From Thiofilum sp. (GTDB taxonomy: Bacteria; Pseudomonadota; Gammaproteobacteria; Thiotrichales; Thiotrichaceae), in contig NZ_JADJTF010000001.1 of NCBI RefSeq assembly GCF_016711335.1, positions 3,720,001 through 3,784,000 of the forward strand: DNA of 64,000 nucleotides. Reading direction: 5' to 3'. A program made the position numbers and the translations under genes. How positions within the stretch are numbered: position 1 is the first letter of the stretch; every line of letters begins with the position of its first letter. This document shows, in pieces, positions 43,087-51,630 of the stretch. The notes below the pieces were generated by a model. The model searched no databases. It had not been told where the DNA came from and saw only the letters and a program-made list of their open reading frames with translations.

Positions 43087-43541
43087 GGGTTACTCAAACG
43101 TCCAGCCAACCAACGATCCAATGACCAACGCCCTGCTCCATACACTAACACAATGAGCAACATCACGCCCCACACCACATGCTGCCAAAAACCACCCGCG
43201 CCTTCGATAGTCCATAAATACGGATAAGCCAGCACCGCTACCGCATTTAAAATAAATAATCCCAAGGCAGTCAGACGACTTAATAAGCCGAGCACTAATA
43301 AAATTGGTAACACCAACTCGCCCGCTGTCGCTAAATAAGCCGCCAGATCAGGACTCAGCAAAGGCACTTGGTATTCATCTTCAAATAAAGACAAGGTAGT
43401 TGACCAACTTTGAATTTTGGTCAAACCGGAGGCAAAAAATACCCAAGCCACATAAATGCGCATCACTAATAAAACCAGCGGCTGCAAGTAAGCTTGGGTA
43501 ATATGATCTCTAGCCAGTAAGAGTGGGGTTATAGTCATCAT
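43077..43541 (-). CDS. DoxX-family membrane protein of the bufferin locus
   Basis: A 154-residue four-helix DoxX protein (VFFASGLTKIQSWSTTLSLF, ELVLPILLVLGLLSRL). DoxX-like proteins are common in bufferin and related copper-response operons; the role is unknown. Its last codons and stop overlap a repeat element, so its C-terminus may differ from relatives. 84 bases separate it from bufA. Confidence 0.82.
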   Translation of the reverse strand: MMTITPLLLARDHITQAYLQPLVLLVMRIYVAWVFFASGLTKIQSWSTTLSLFEDEYQVPLLSPDLAAYLATAGELVLPILLVLGLLSRLTALGLFILNAVAVLAYPYLWTIEGAGGFWQHVVWGVMLLIVLVYGAGRWSLDRWLAGRLSNPSS

Positions 43542-43625
43542 CTGGATTTCCCATCTGCTAAGGTCATGTGGGCTTTTATACAGCTAACAAGGCTAAGCAC
43601 GCGCTCAGCCTTGTCGTGCCATCAC

Positions 43626-43880
43626 TTATTTTACTACCACACCACCGGTGAGCTTTTCACAAGTGCCTTTAGGTAATTTAATCCACTCGCCTTTTTCATT
43701 ATCTGTTTTAGACATACCCGCACAAGCATGACCATTCGCGCCACAGTCATTCATACCTGCTTTCACTACACCAGAGCATTTTTCCATCTCAACCTTTTGA
43801 TCCGCCGCGATAGCAGCCGTCCCTAAAGCAGTACCTAAACCGAGAGCCATTACAGCAGCAGCAACAACAGACTTATTCAT
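43626..43880 (-). CDS. bufA: BufA1-type bufferin precursor (DUF2282)
   Basis: An 84-residue exported RiPP precursor. The signal peptide (cleavage after AIAA, residue 26) is followed by a core with four cysteines C35, C46, C53 and C74 in the pattern EKCSGVV..NDCGANGHACAG..PKGTCEKL, the DUF2282/BufA1 signature. In characterised bufferins the cysteines are modified by the MNIO enzyme and bind copper in the periplasm. ATG 43880 is used, with AAGGA upstream. Confidence 0.88.
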   Translation of the reverse strand: MNKSVVAAAVMALGLGTALGTAAIAADQKVEMEKCSGVVKAGMNDCGANGHACAGMSKTDNEKGEWIKLPKGTCEKLTGGVVVK

Positions 43881-43970
43881 GGTAATCATCCTTTTTAGGT
43901 TCATTAAAAACTACACTATGTGATCTCACTCCACTGCTTTGCTTCATAAAGTCAGCGCAGTTATTGCAAT

Positions 43971-43998
43971 ATACGCACGACCTCAACGCTTGGATGCA
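43971..43998 (-). promoter_or_regulatory. ECF-type promoter candidate for the buf operon
   Basis: On the minus strand TGCATCC (43998-43992) and CGTAT (43975-43971) are separated by exactly 16 bases, about 90 bases upstream of bufA. The same two boxes with the same spacing occur in front of the divergent sigma factor gene. Confidence 0.6.
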
Positions 43999-44051
43999 CC
44001 CAAATGAAAAAATTTATTGTTGAAGTGTTTGTTGTAGCATTATTCGCCATA

Positions 44052-44079
44052 CTGCATCCCTATAACGCTTTAACACGTA
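44052..44079 (+). promoter_or_regulatory. ECF-type promoter candidate for the sigma/anti-sigma genes
   Basis: TGCATCC (44052-44058), 16 bases, then CGTAT (44075-44079), about 30 bases before the sigma gene. Identical in boxes and spacing to the motif upstream of bufA, suggesting one ECF factor reads both. Confidence 0.6.
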
Positions 44080-44106
44080 TCCATCTTTAATAGGGGGAAC
44101 TAACTC

Positions 44107-44655
44107 TTGATGCAAAGCTTAGAAGATTGTTTGATGCAGACGGGTCTAGGGGATAGGACTGCTTTTAAGCAGCTTTATGCCGCTAGCTCACCGCGCTTGT
44201 ATGCCTTATGTCGGCGTTTAATCCGAGATGAGCCGTTAGCTGAGGACACGCTACAAGAGGCTTTTGTCAAAATTTGGCATAATGCTGCACAGTTTAAGCA
44301 TAGCAAAGCCAGTGCTTTCACTTGGATGAGTACCATTGTGCGTAATCAGGCTTTAGATAAATTACGCCAACTCAAGACGCATCCTGATCATGAGAGCGCA
44401 CTAGAGGATGAGGACATGCAAAGTCTAATTAGTCACTATCCAGAGCCTCAACATCTGCATGAGCTGAGCGCTGAGGCTCAACAGCTCTGGGAGTGTTTGC
44501 AAGGTCTTAAGCCTGAGCCGCGTGAAGCGATTTTAGCCGCGTTTTATCAAGGTGATACTCACGAGCAACTCGCCGTAAAACTCGGCAAGCCCCTAGGCAC
44601 TATTAAAGCTTGGATTCGGCGTGGATTAGAACAATTACGAGGATGCCTATCATGA
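44107..44655 (+). CDS. ECF-type sigma factor (SigK-like)
   Basis: A 182-residue sigma-70 family factor with only regions 2 and 4: region 2 LYALCRRLIRDEPLAEDTLQ near 28-48 and FTWMSTIVRNQALDKLR, region 4 PREAILAAFYQGDTHEQLAVKL..GTIKAWIRRGLEQL. TTG at 44107 is followed directly by an ATG at 44110; AGGGGG sits 10 bases upstream of the TTG. It overlaps the anti-sigma gene by 4 bases. It probably switches on the divergent bufferin operon. Confidence 0.87.
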   Translation: MMQSLEDCLMQTGLGDRTAFKQLYAASSPRLYALCRRLIRDEPLAEDTLQEAFVKIWHNAAQFKHSKASAFTWMSTIVRNQALDKLRQLKTHPDHESALEDEDMQSLISHYPEPQHLHELSAEAQQLWECLQGLKPEPREAILAAFYQGDTHEQLAVKLGKPLGTIKAWIRRGLEQLRGCLS

Positions 44656-45356
44656 ATCGCTACCAAAATCCTGAAGTGTTTGAACGCTTAGCGCTCGAAT
44701 ATGTGGTCGGTACGCTACAAGGTAAAGCGCGGGAGCGGTTTGAAACGCTTATGAATCAACATTTTTACTTAAAAGCGGTGACCGAGGCGTATCAACATAA
44801 ATTTGCTAGTCTGCATGAGCTATTGCCCGCCGTCCCACCGCCTGAGCGGGTTTGGGAGCGTCTTGAGCGTGAACTTAAGCTCACCTCAGCTACACCACTG
44901 AGCTTATGGCAACGTTTGCGCCAATGGCGCTGGTCAAGCGCGTTACCTCTAGCGCTTGCAGGTATGGTATTAGCGTTTAGCTTAGCTCTCTTATGGCAGC
45001 AAGATCATGAGCCTAAGGCCTATTTAGCGGTGATGAAGTCTGAGGCTCAAACCAGCACCTTAGCAGTGGCACGAGTTGATTCTCAGAAACTGATTATTGA
45101 ATTACCGCAACACGCACTGAATCTCACCGAGGGTTTGGTTGCAACTTTGTGGTGCTTACACAAAGATCCCTCTAAACCGCCTATTCGCATGGGTGTATTA
45201 AATCCTAATGTTGCGACTGAAATGCCAATCACCCCTAAAATGTGGCACGAATTACAGCAGGTAGAGACTTTTGCCATTAGCCTAGAGCCTGCTCAAGCGC
45301 CTATGCCTACTATTCCTAATCAGGTGATTTTGTCAGGGCAGTTGGTAGCACTATGA
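44652..45356 (+). CDS. RskA-family anti-sigma factor
   Basis: A 234-residue membrane protein. The N-terminal 90 residues bind the sigma factor (ALEYVVGTLQGKARERFETL), one membrane helix lies near 96-116 (ALPLALAGMVLAFSLAL), and the periplasmic RskA domain follows (WCLHKDPSKPPIRMGVL, FAISLEPAQAP). No HxxxCxxC zinc motif, as usual for RskA. ATG 44652 overlaps the sigma stop (ATGA). Confidence 0.84.
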   Translation: MNRYQNPEVFERLALEYVVGTLQGKARERFETLMNQHFYLKAVTEAYQHKFASLHELLPAVPPPERVWERLERELKLTSATPLSLWQRLRQWRWSSALPLALAGMVLAFSLALLWQQDHEPKAYLAVMKSEAQTSTLAVARVDSQKLIIELPQHALNLTEGLVATLWCLHKDPSKPPIRMGVLNPNVATEMPITPKMWHELQQVETFAISLEPAQAPMPTIPNQVILSGQLVAL

Positions 45357-45507
45357 TCGTTAAACTAAAAAAGGTACTTAATTACAAGGCAAGAGTGGCA
45401 ATTCTAACTCTTTGAGAGAGGGATTAAGCTGGCTTAGGGAATTAATTCACAGGTTTAGTAGCACACGATTCTTTATACTCATCTTAGCGAATCGAGGGAA
45501 AATCCAC

Positions 45508-46698
45508 ATGAGCACTCCAACCTATCTAAGCCTCATACTAGCTTTAGTCATCAGCATCAGCTTACAACCGGCGTATGCGATACCGCCGCCCGATGTGTTA
45601 ATGTCCTTGTGGCAATCTGCCTTGCAATTCTTAGGCATGATTTCAGTAGTGCTAGCGGGAGCGGTACTCACGGTTCGGCAATTTTTCGCTCATTATTTGA
45701 TTGGCTGGAAGCGCTATGCTGCCCTTAGTGTTCTCATCATCAGCACCTTAGGTCTAGGAGCGTGGTGGATCAGCAGCACTACTACGGCTGTTCCGGTACA
45801 AGCAGCTAACACTGCTAGCTCTAGCGTACCCGCCGCACCACTTCCTGTGGCGAATATAACAACCACTCAACCTAGCAATCCTTCCTTACCAAAAGGTGAA
45901 AAACTAGCAATTGCTGAGATTTTAAAGCGCGAACCCGATGAATATGTGCGCAATTGGAAAATTCAAACCCTCAATGAAATGCAGCAAGAAGCACAACTCG
46001 CGCGTAAAGCAGCGCAATTACCTGTCTTAAAACCTACACTTATTGAATCGTTTACCCCTCAAGCGTTACAACAATATCTTAATACCACACCTGCTAGTTT
46101 TTATTTACTCGATGTGAGAGAAGAGTATGAGCGCTCACAATTTGGTATTAAGCATGATGCTATTGCTCGCTACGGTGATTTAGTACATGACACTATTCCC
46201 ACTAATTTACCACGCAATAAACTAATTATTTTATTATGTCATTCAGGGATTAGGGGCTATATAGCAGCTAATACATTAGTAGCTAAGGGTTATACTAATG
46301 TCGCCTTTTTACAAGGGGGTATGGCAGCATGGAATGCTGCTAAACTCCCTGTTAATGGTAATGCTAATTATGACCTACAACCCAAAAGCCTTAAAATACT
46401 AAGTCCCAAACAGTTTAAAGCACTCACTGATAAAAGCTTCATTATACAAATCGACACTAATGCAACCCTAGTCAAAGGGATTAAAAACTTAAATCAACTA
46501 CCGTTTGAAACCGCCTCCAATGCCATGCTACAAAAACTTTACCAGCAAGCCGGTAATAAACCCATTGCTTTAGTTTGTAATACTTATGGCGGCTGCTTTC
46601 ATGGTCTCAATTTATCCTACCTACTAAAGCAAGCAGGCAAGCAATATATAGGTATTTACGATGACTCAAAGCAATGGTTAACCCGTTATGAGCAATGA
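45508..46698 (+). CDS. exported/membrane rhodanese-domain protein
   Basis: A 396-residue protein: signal peptide (cleavage after AYA, residue 24), two membrane helices around 35-85, a Pro/Ala/Thr-rich linker, then a rhodanese domain (LLDVREEYERSQFG; catalytic Cys in LLCHSGIRGYIAA near residue 245). A second, degenerate rhodanese-like domain follows (LVCNTYGGCFHG). ATG 45508 is chosen with GAGG upstream; the frame opens earlier but lacks a start context. It overlaps the next gene by 11 bases. Confidence 0.75.
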   Translation: MSTPTYLSLILALVISISLQPAYAIPPPDVLMSLWQSALQFLGMISVVLAGAVLTVRQFFAHYLIGWKRYAALSVLIISTLGLGAWWISSTTTAVPVQAANTASSSVPAAPLPVANITTTQPSNPSLPKGEKLAIAEILKREPDEYVRNWKIQTLNEMQQEAQLARKAAQLPVLKPTLIESFTPQALQQYLNTTPASFYLLDVREEYERSQFGIKHDAIARYGDLVHDTIPTNLPRNKLIILLCHSGIRGYIAANTLVAKGYTNVAFLQGGMAAWNAAKLPVNGNANYDLQPKSLKILSPKQFKALTDKSFIIQIDTNATLVKGIKNLNQLPFETASNAMLQKLYQQAGNKPIALVCNTYGGCFHGLNLSYLLKQAGKQYIGIYDDSKQWLTRYEQ

Positions 46699-48340
46699 AC
46701 CTAATAAGTACTACTATTTACACTTAGCACAACAGGCGGGCATTCATACCCCCAGCTCATGGCTGATTAATGTTATAACCAGTGACTCAGCTATTAAAAA
46801 CTTCACTCAAAATAACGCCAGTGAATACTATATAGTTAGGAGTGCCGTTGCTTTAGAGGATGGTAATACTCAATCACTCGCCGGACACTTTTGGAGCTCT
46901 GATAAAGTTAGTGCCAATCAATTAGCAGCTACTATTGAATACGGTTTGCAAGAAAATAGTAAACGCTTACAGCAACAAAAAAGTGTGCTACCTCCTACAC
47001 TCATGGTACAACCCTTTATTGAGCATACTATCGGCGGTGTGGCTTTTTGTCCGTGGAGCTTTTTTAGTAATTATGTTTATATAGAGTATTCTGATACCGT
47101 ACAGCATGTTGTAGAAGGAAATGCACAAGCTGCATTAATCAGTTTAGACCCTAACTATTCTCACCCTATTGAGCCATCAGATAACTCATGGGTTCCATTT
47201 TTACGACACACTATCCAAAGCTTAAAAAAATTATTTAATTTTCCTTTAGATATTGAATGGGTCTTTAATCACAATACTCAGCTCTTTACTTTATTACAAG
47301 TGCGTCCACAAACTCATTTAGTAGGTACACTACGCACCGCTTCACAATTACCTACTCTCCCTCAAGGTCAGTGGGAATACGGAGCCTTATCCGAAAGTGT
47401 GGGGCGCTTATCTCCTCTATCGTTTGATTTGCTCTGTTATTTATATCAGGAAGCACGAGCTACTTTAAAGCTTATTGGTCATAAAGCGGCGCAAGTCGAT
47501 TTTATGTATCGCTTACCCGATGGCACGATATTAATAGAATACAACAAGGAAAAAGCCTTTTATGAAAATACACGCATGGGGGGATTTTGGCGTGGTTTTA
47601 AAGCACCTACTATTAAAAACCAAATTATTGAACTAATAAAAAACTATGCGCCTTCAACTACATTTGACCTAACCCATTTAAGTACCTTATTTGCTCTGTG
47701 GCTAGCGAGTAATAGTTTAAGCCAAGGTGCTGGTCGTGATGAGGTGCTCGACCCACAACGTTATGAATTATTATGGCTGAACTCTCCTCCTGACATTAAC
47801 ACTGCAATGAATCAGGATTGGATAAGTTTAAGTACTCAAGTACGTGATTTATTTTTTAATGAATTGCATAAACTAAAACTCATTATTAGCGCAAAACCTG
47901 AAGCGGTGTTTTGTACTTTAACCGAGTTTCAAAAAAATCAATGGAATCAAGCACAACAACGCCAACATGAGCAAGTAGTCGCAGCGAGCTTTGATTATTT
48001 GCCCTTATTGCAATCTGGTGCTAGCGCTATGCAGTCTCTGAGTGTGGCTAAGCGTGTGACGGGAATAGTGTTTAAAATTGATAACCCTGCGCAGTTTCGT
48101 GGTGAAATACCTAAGGATGTGATTTTAGTAGCGCCCTATTTTGATAACCGCTGGGTACATAGTATTAAGGATTTAAAAGGGATTATTGTGGAGCGCGGTA
48201 GTCGATTAGCTCATTCAACCCTAGTGGCACGAGAAGCGCAAGTGCCTTATGTAGTAGCTGATAAAAAAATAACTGATAATTTAACCAATAAGAGTGAAGC
48301 TATTTTAGATACCACTAAAAACTTCACTCAACCCGTTTAA
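46688..48340 (+). CDS. PEP/pyruvate-binding and PEP-utilising swivel-domain protein
   Basis: A 550-residue protein. The N-terminal part (residues 1-215) is a PEP-synthase-type ATP-grasp fold (YYIVRSAVALEDGNTQSLAGHF, VQPFIEHTIGG, IEWVFN..LLQVRPQTH). The C-terminal 90 residues hold the swivelling phosphohistidine domain (GIIVERGSRLAHSTLVAREAQ, His near 510). This is the layout of PEP synthase and rifampicin phosphotransferase relatives, with a central region I cannot assign. It probably phosphorylates something using ATP; substrate unknown. Coupled to the rhodanese gene. Confidence 0.72.
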   Translation: MSNEPNKYYYLHLAQQAGIHTPSSWLINVITSDSAIKNFTQNNASEYYIVRSAVALEDGNTQSLAGHFWSSDKVSANQLAATIEYGLQENSKRLQQQKSVLPPTLMVQPFIEHTIGGVAFCPWSFFSNYVYIEYSDTVQHVVEGNAQAALISLDPNYSHPIEPSDNSWVPFLRHTIQSLKKLFNFPLDIEWVFNHNTQLFTLLQVRPQTHLVGTLRTASQLPTLPQGQWEYGALSESVGRLSPLSFDLLCYLYQEARATLKLIGHKAAQVDFMYRLPDGTILIEYNKEKAFYENTRMGGFWRGFKAPTIKNQIIELIKNYAPSTTFDLTHLSTLFALWLASNSLSQGAGRDEVLDPQRYELLWLNSPPDINTAMNQDWISLSTQVRDLFFNELHKLKLIISAKPEAVFCTLTEFQKNQWNQAQQRQHEQVVAASFDYLPLLQSGASAMQSLSVAKRVTGIVFKIDNPAQFRGEIPKDVILVAPYFDNRWVHSIKDLKGIIVERGSRLAHSTLVAREAQVPYVVADKKITDNLTNKSEAILDTTKNFTQPV

Positions 48341-48353
48341 TCTAAATTTCGTG

Positions 48354-49064
48354 CTACTTCTTTTTATGCCGATAAAAACCTATTATATAGCCACCACTCA
48401 CCACCATTAATATGATTATATTAAATATACTATAGTAACTTATAGTATCTATCAGAAAAATTGAATCCACTAATAAATAAACACCTAGCAGAATAGCGGC
48501 AATAGATAAATAGAGCAATGCTTTACTATAGGATTTATCATAAATCGTTGTGATATGAATCATGCTAGAACTATTATCAGGATTTATAATTTTTATTTTA
48601 TTTTTAAAATCCGATAAAAACTGTTCAAAAACCTTATTGCTTTTACCATCACCTGCTGAATAAAATACTACTTTTTTATTGGTATTAAGCTTTATTTTAA
48701 AAGCCCGCCCATTTTCATAAAAAGGTTCAATATAGCTATTGATATCCTTGATAAAATACAGTTGATTATTAAGCAGTTTTTTACTCCAGCGCGAATAACG
48801 ATTTATCTCTATTTTTTCGCTATCCATAGTGACTTTAAGAGGAATTTTAGTAAAATGCCCGGCTGATATAACAATAATAATCATTAAGATAAATGGTAGA
48901 ACTACACCAAAGCCGCTTTGATCAGCCCCTATTGCCCAGCTTGAAAAACTAATCACATAATCATATAGAAAGCTATAAATTAAGATTGCCACAACTACTA
49001 CTGTAATAAGCCAATAACTCCAAATATGAAAATAATAAACCTCCTCATTATGATCGTTTTCCAT
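48354..49064 (-). CDS. hypothetical membrane protein
   Basis: A 236-residue protein with four hydrophobic segments (about residues 13-35, 50-70, 183-202 and 212-230) and a soluble middle (75-180) that resembles a membrane-anchored PH-like domain (IEINRYSRWSKKLLNN, FKIKLNTNKKVVFY). The base composition is AT-richer than neighbours, hinting at transfer. No recognised family. Confidence 0.6.
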   Translation of the reverse strand: MENDHNEEVYYFHIWSYWLITVVVVAILIYSFLYDYVISFSSWAIGADQSGFGVVLPFILMIIIVISAGHFTKIPLKVTMDSEKIEINRYSRWSKKLLNNQLYFIKDINSYIEPFYENGRAFKIKLNTNKKVVFYSAGDGKSNKVFEQFLSDFKNKIKIINPDNSSSMIHITTIYDKSYSKALLYLSIAAILLGVYLLVDSIFLIDTISYYSIFNIIILMVVSGGYIIGFYRHKKK

Positions 49065-49181
49065 GATAGACTCTCCTAATTTTGATCAATAACTCATTAG
49101 TAGTATAGCTTAAAAAGAAAGGACAGAATGATCTATCCCCTCCTTTTTACTATTGATGGGCTTAACATAGTTAGACACATC

Positions 49182-49469
49182 TTATTTGCACCAATAGTCG
49201 CGTGTCTTAGCGTGATCTTTAATGAGTAGCCAACCAAAAATCTTTGGATCACCTAAAATACCGGTTGTACCTTGTGGAATAGTATAACCTTTTTTAGTCC
49301 ATACGTTAGAGCAATAATCCTCGCCTTTACGCTCAGTATAATTAAACCCTACATCACACACTGCTACACGAATCTCTGTGCATTTACCTACAGCCATAGC
49401 GCTAGATGCTGTAGTGGCTAATAGAGTAGCTGTAATTGCTAATAAAGCTCCTTTTAGTAAAGTAGCCAT
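49182..49469 (-). CDS. small exported cysteine-containing protein, unknown
   Basis: A 95-residue protein with a clear signal peptide (cleavage after AMA) and four cysteines in the mature part (GKCTEIRVAVCDVG, EDYCSNVW, DYWCK). ATG 49469 has GAGG 8 bases upstream. Two disulfides are plausible. Not recognised. Confidence 0.6.
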   Translation of the reverse strand: MATLLKGALLAITATLLATTASSAMAVGKCTEIRVAVCDVGFNYTERKGEDYCSNVWTKKGYTIPQGTTGILGDPKIFGWLLIKDHAKTRDYWCK

Positions 49470-49644
49470 ACCTTTCACCTCAATAATTTTATATTTAGAT
49501 AGTCTAATCAGCATTAGACTGATTGATTCACCTAAAATACCTCGCATGTTTTTAGGTGTAAAGCTATTGTGCTAGAAAGGTTCAAATACTTTTGTGATAT
49601 AAGTTACAAAAATAATGTGAATAATTTTACACCAACCAATAAAA

Positions 49645-51009
49645 TTAAAGCCCTATTTTTGGTTTTAGCTCCTGCAAACGCTCAATAAACTTTACTGCAA
49701 TGGCTTTAAATGATTCGTCTGGTTGAGGTAATTCTAAAATTTGCTGCCAGTATTGTAGGGCTATGGGAAACATTGCTTGCCAATGCTCTATAGCAGGTGG
49801 TGTAACTAAACGAATTTCGGGAACTTCATTAGGAATATGACCAGAGGCACGCGGAGCAAATAGCATAGGGAGCATGTCGTAAACAGGCGCGAGGCGTAGA
49901 TTAGTAGTTTGTTCGTGGAAGAAAGATAAATTGCCTAGATGCATATCGGCATTACCAATCATACGCCCGAAAGCTTCGAGCTTTTGCATAGTTTCAGCAT
50001 CTTCGGCACTGATTAAACCTTGTTTTTGTAATTCAATGGCTTGGATTGACCAAGTAGCATCGGCTTGACCGACAAATTCACTATCGACTGCGGCTAGGGA
50101 AACTAAGCCTTTGCGACCGTAAAGACCAACTCGATCAAAACGCTCTACTTCTAAAAACCACTGATTATTTAGCTCTAAAAAGTAGGTAGCTGCACTAGCA
50201 ATACCAGCATAACGTAATATTCGAGTGGCTATACACTCAGCTTGTAGTAAGCTTCCCCAACGTTGAGTTATATTGTTATTGCTGTTAGCAGTAAACTTAA
50301 CAATAACATGTTTTTCGGCAGGGCTTATAAATGCAAATTTAGGCTGTTCACCTCCAGCCGAAGAACCGATCATCTCAAAATCAATGGTTTGTCTTGCTAA
50401 TAAGCAATAACTTTCCACTTTTCTAATGAAGTCCTTATCACCAATAAAATCATCTACTCTAAGAAGAAGCGATACATAATACTTTAAAGCTACTTGAAAA
50501 GATTTCTCGCCAATCAATAAACTACCACTACTATCACCACCATATTGTGTTAAGGCTATTAAAACATCATCGTCTTTCCATAACTTTAAATCTTTAGGTA
50601 AATTTAATTGCTCAGCATGTAAAAACACAAAGGCTCTCCCAATAAAGCCTTGTGGGCGCATATCTTGTAACCACCAAGGTAAACCACGATTATAATGACG
50701 TTGCCCTGCTAATAGACCATCATCCCAAAGTGTAATATAACCTTCTGGAAATACTGGTATAAGCTCCCCCATTTTGACCAACTGACCAGCACCTAAAACC
50801 TCCCAAATAGGAAAATTGCTATATCCGCTTACTAACCTTTTCAGAGCATAACTAGGATTTTCAGTCTCACCAAATTTTACTATTCCTGAATTTAAAGTAT
50901 CTAGCCATTCTTGCAAGACCTCCTCATTAATCCCCAAACGCTGCACTATATCCGCTTTAGACATCGGTCCTCGTTCAAGTAAAAATTTTAGAGTACTAGC
51001 ATCTGGCAT
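49645..51009 (-). CDS. yjjJ: YjjJ (HipH)-type HipA-family kinase
   Basis: A 454-residue HipA-like Ser/Thr kinase with an N-terminal winged-helix region (residues 1-60) in place of a separate HipB. Features: phosphate-binding loop GSSAGGEQPKF, catalytic MIGNADMHLGNLSF and metal-binding APVYDMLP. The length and the N-terminal DNA-binding region match E. coli YjjJ, an orphan HipA family toxin. No hipB gene is adjacent. Confidence 0.82.
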   Translation of the reverse strand: MPDASTLKFLLERGPMSKADIVQRLGINEEVLQEWLDTLNSGIVKFGETENPSYALKRLVSGYSNFPIWEVLGAGQLVKMGELIPVFPEGYITLWDDGLLAGQRHYNRGLPWWLQDMRPQGFIGRAFVFLHAEQLNLPKDLKLWKDDDVLIALTQYGGDSSGSLLIGEKSFQVALKYYVSLLLRVDDFIGDKDFIRKVESYCLLARQTIDFEMIGSSAGGEQPKFAFISPAEKHVIVKFTANSNNNITQRWGSLLQAECIATRILRYAGIASAATYFLELNNQWFLEVERFDRVGLYGRKGLVSLAAVDSEFVGQADATWSIQAIELQKQGLISAEDAETMQKLEAFGRMIGNADMHLGNLSFFHEQTTNLRLAPVYDMLPMLFAPRASGHIPNEVPEIRLVTPPAIEHWQAMFPIALQYWQQILELPQPDESFKAIAVKFIERLQELKPKIGL

Positions 51010-51065
51010 AAGATTGATCTTGACTAATTAACACTTTAAAAACTATAGCTGACTCAAAGCCCTAA

Positions 51066-51106
51066 AAGCAAAAACCCCGTTAATGCTCTCACACTAACGG
51101 GGCTTT
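51066..51106 (-). terminator. rho-independent terminator after greA
   Basis: On the minus strand, CCCCGTTA (51102-51095) and TAACGGGG (51082-51075) pair as an 8-bp stem, followed by TTTTTGCTTTT. Classic terminator for the carAB-greA operon. Confidence 0.85.
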
Positions 51107-51130
51107 GCTTAAAACCTAAATGGCTACAAA

Positions 51131-51613
51131 CTAATCGTAAGACACACTTAGAATTTCATATTCGCGCTTACCGCTAGGGGCTTGGACGACTGCAACATCA
51201 CCCTCGTCCTTACCAATCAAGGCACGCGCAATCGGAGACGACACCGCAATACGGCGTTCCTTAATATCGGCTTCAATATCACCCACAATTTGATAAGTAA
51301 TAGTTTCGCCGCTTTCGACTTCCTCAAGCTCTACCGTCGCACCAAACACGACCTTACCGCCATTAGCAGCACCGACCGTTTTAGTATCAATCACCTGAGC
51401 CATCGACAAAGCAGATTCCAACTCCTGAATCCGCCCCTCATTAAAACCCTGCTGCTCACGCGCGGCGTGGTATTCCGCATTTTCTTTTAAATCACCGTGC
51501 TCACGGGCTTCAGCAATCGCCTGCACAATGCGAGGACGTTCCACCGTTTTCAGACGGTGTAACTCCTGCTTGAGGCGTTCTGCACCCGCAGCAGTTATCG
51601 GAGGTCTATTCAT
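51131..51613 (-). CDS. greA: transcription elongation factor GreA
   Basis: A 160-residue GreA that makes RNA polymerase cleave backtracked transcripts. The N-terminal coiled coil holds the acidic tip DLKENAEYHAAREQQ (about 42-56) and the C-terminal domain has ISSPIARALIGKDEGD-like residues. 17 bases after carB, as in many gammaproteobacteria. Confidence 0.95.
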   Translation of the reverse strand: MNRPPITAAGAERLKQELHRLKTVERPRIVQAIAEAREHGDLKENAEYHAAREQQGFNEGRIQELESALSMAQVIDTKTVGAANGGKVVFGATVELEEVESGETITYQIVGDIEADIKERRIAVSSPIARALIGKDEGDVAVVQAPSGKREYEILSVSYD

Positions 51614-51630
51614 CTGATTTCATATCCTCG

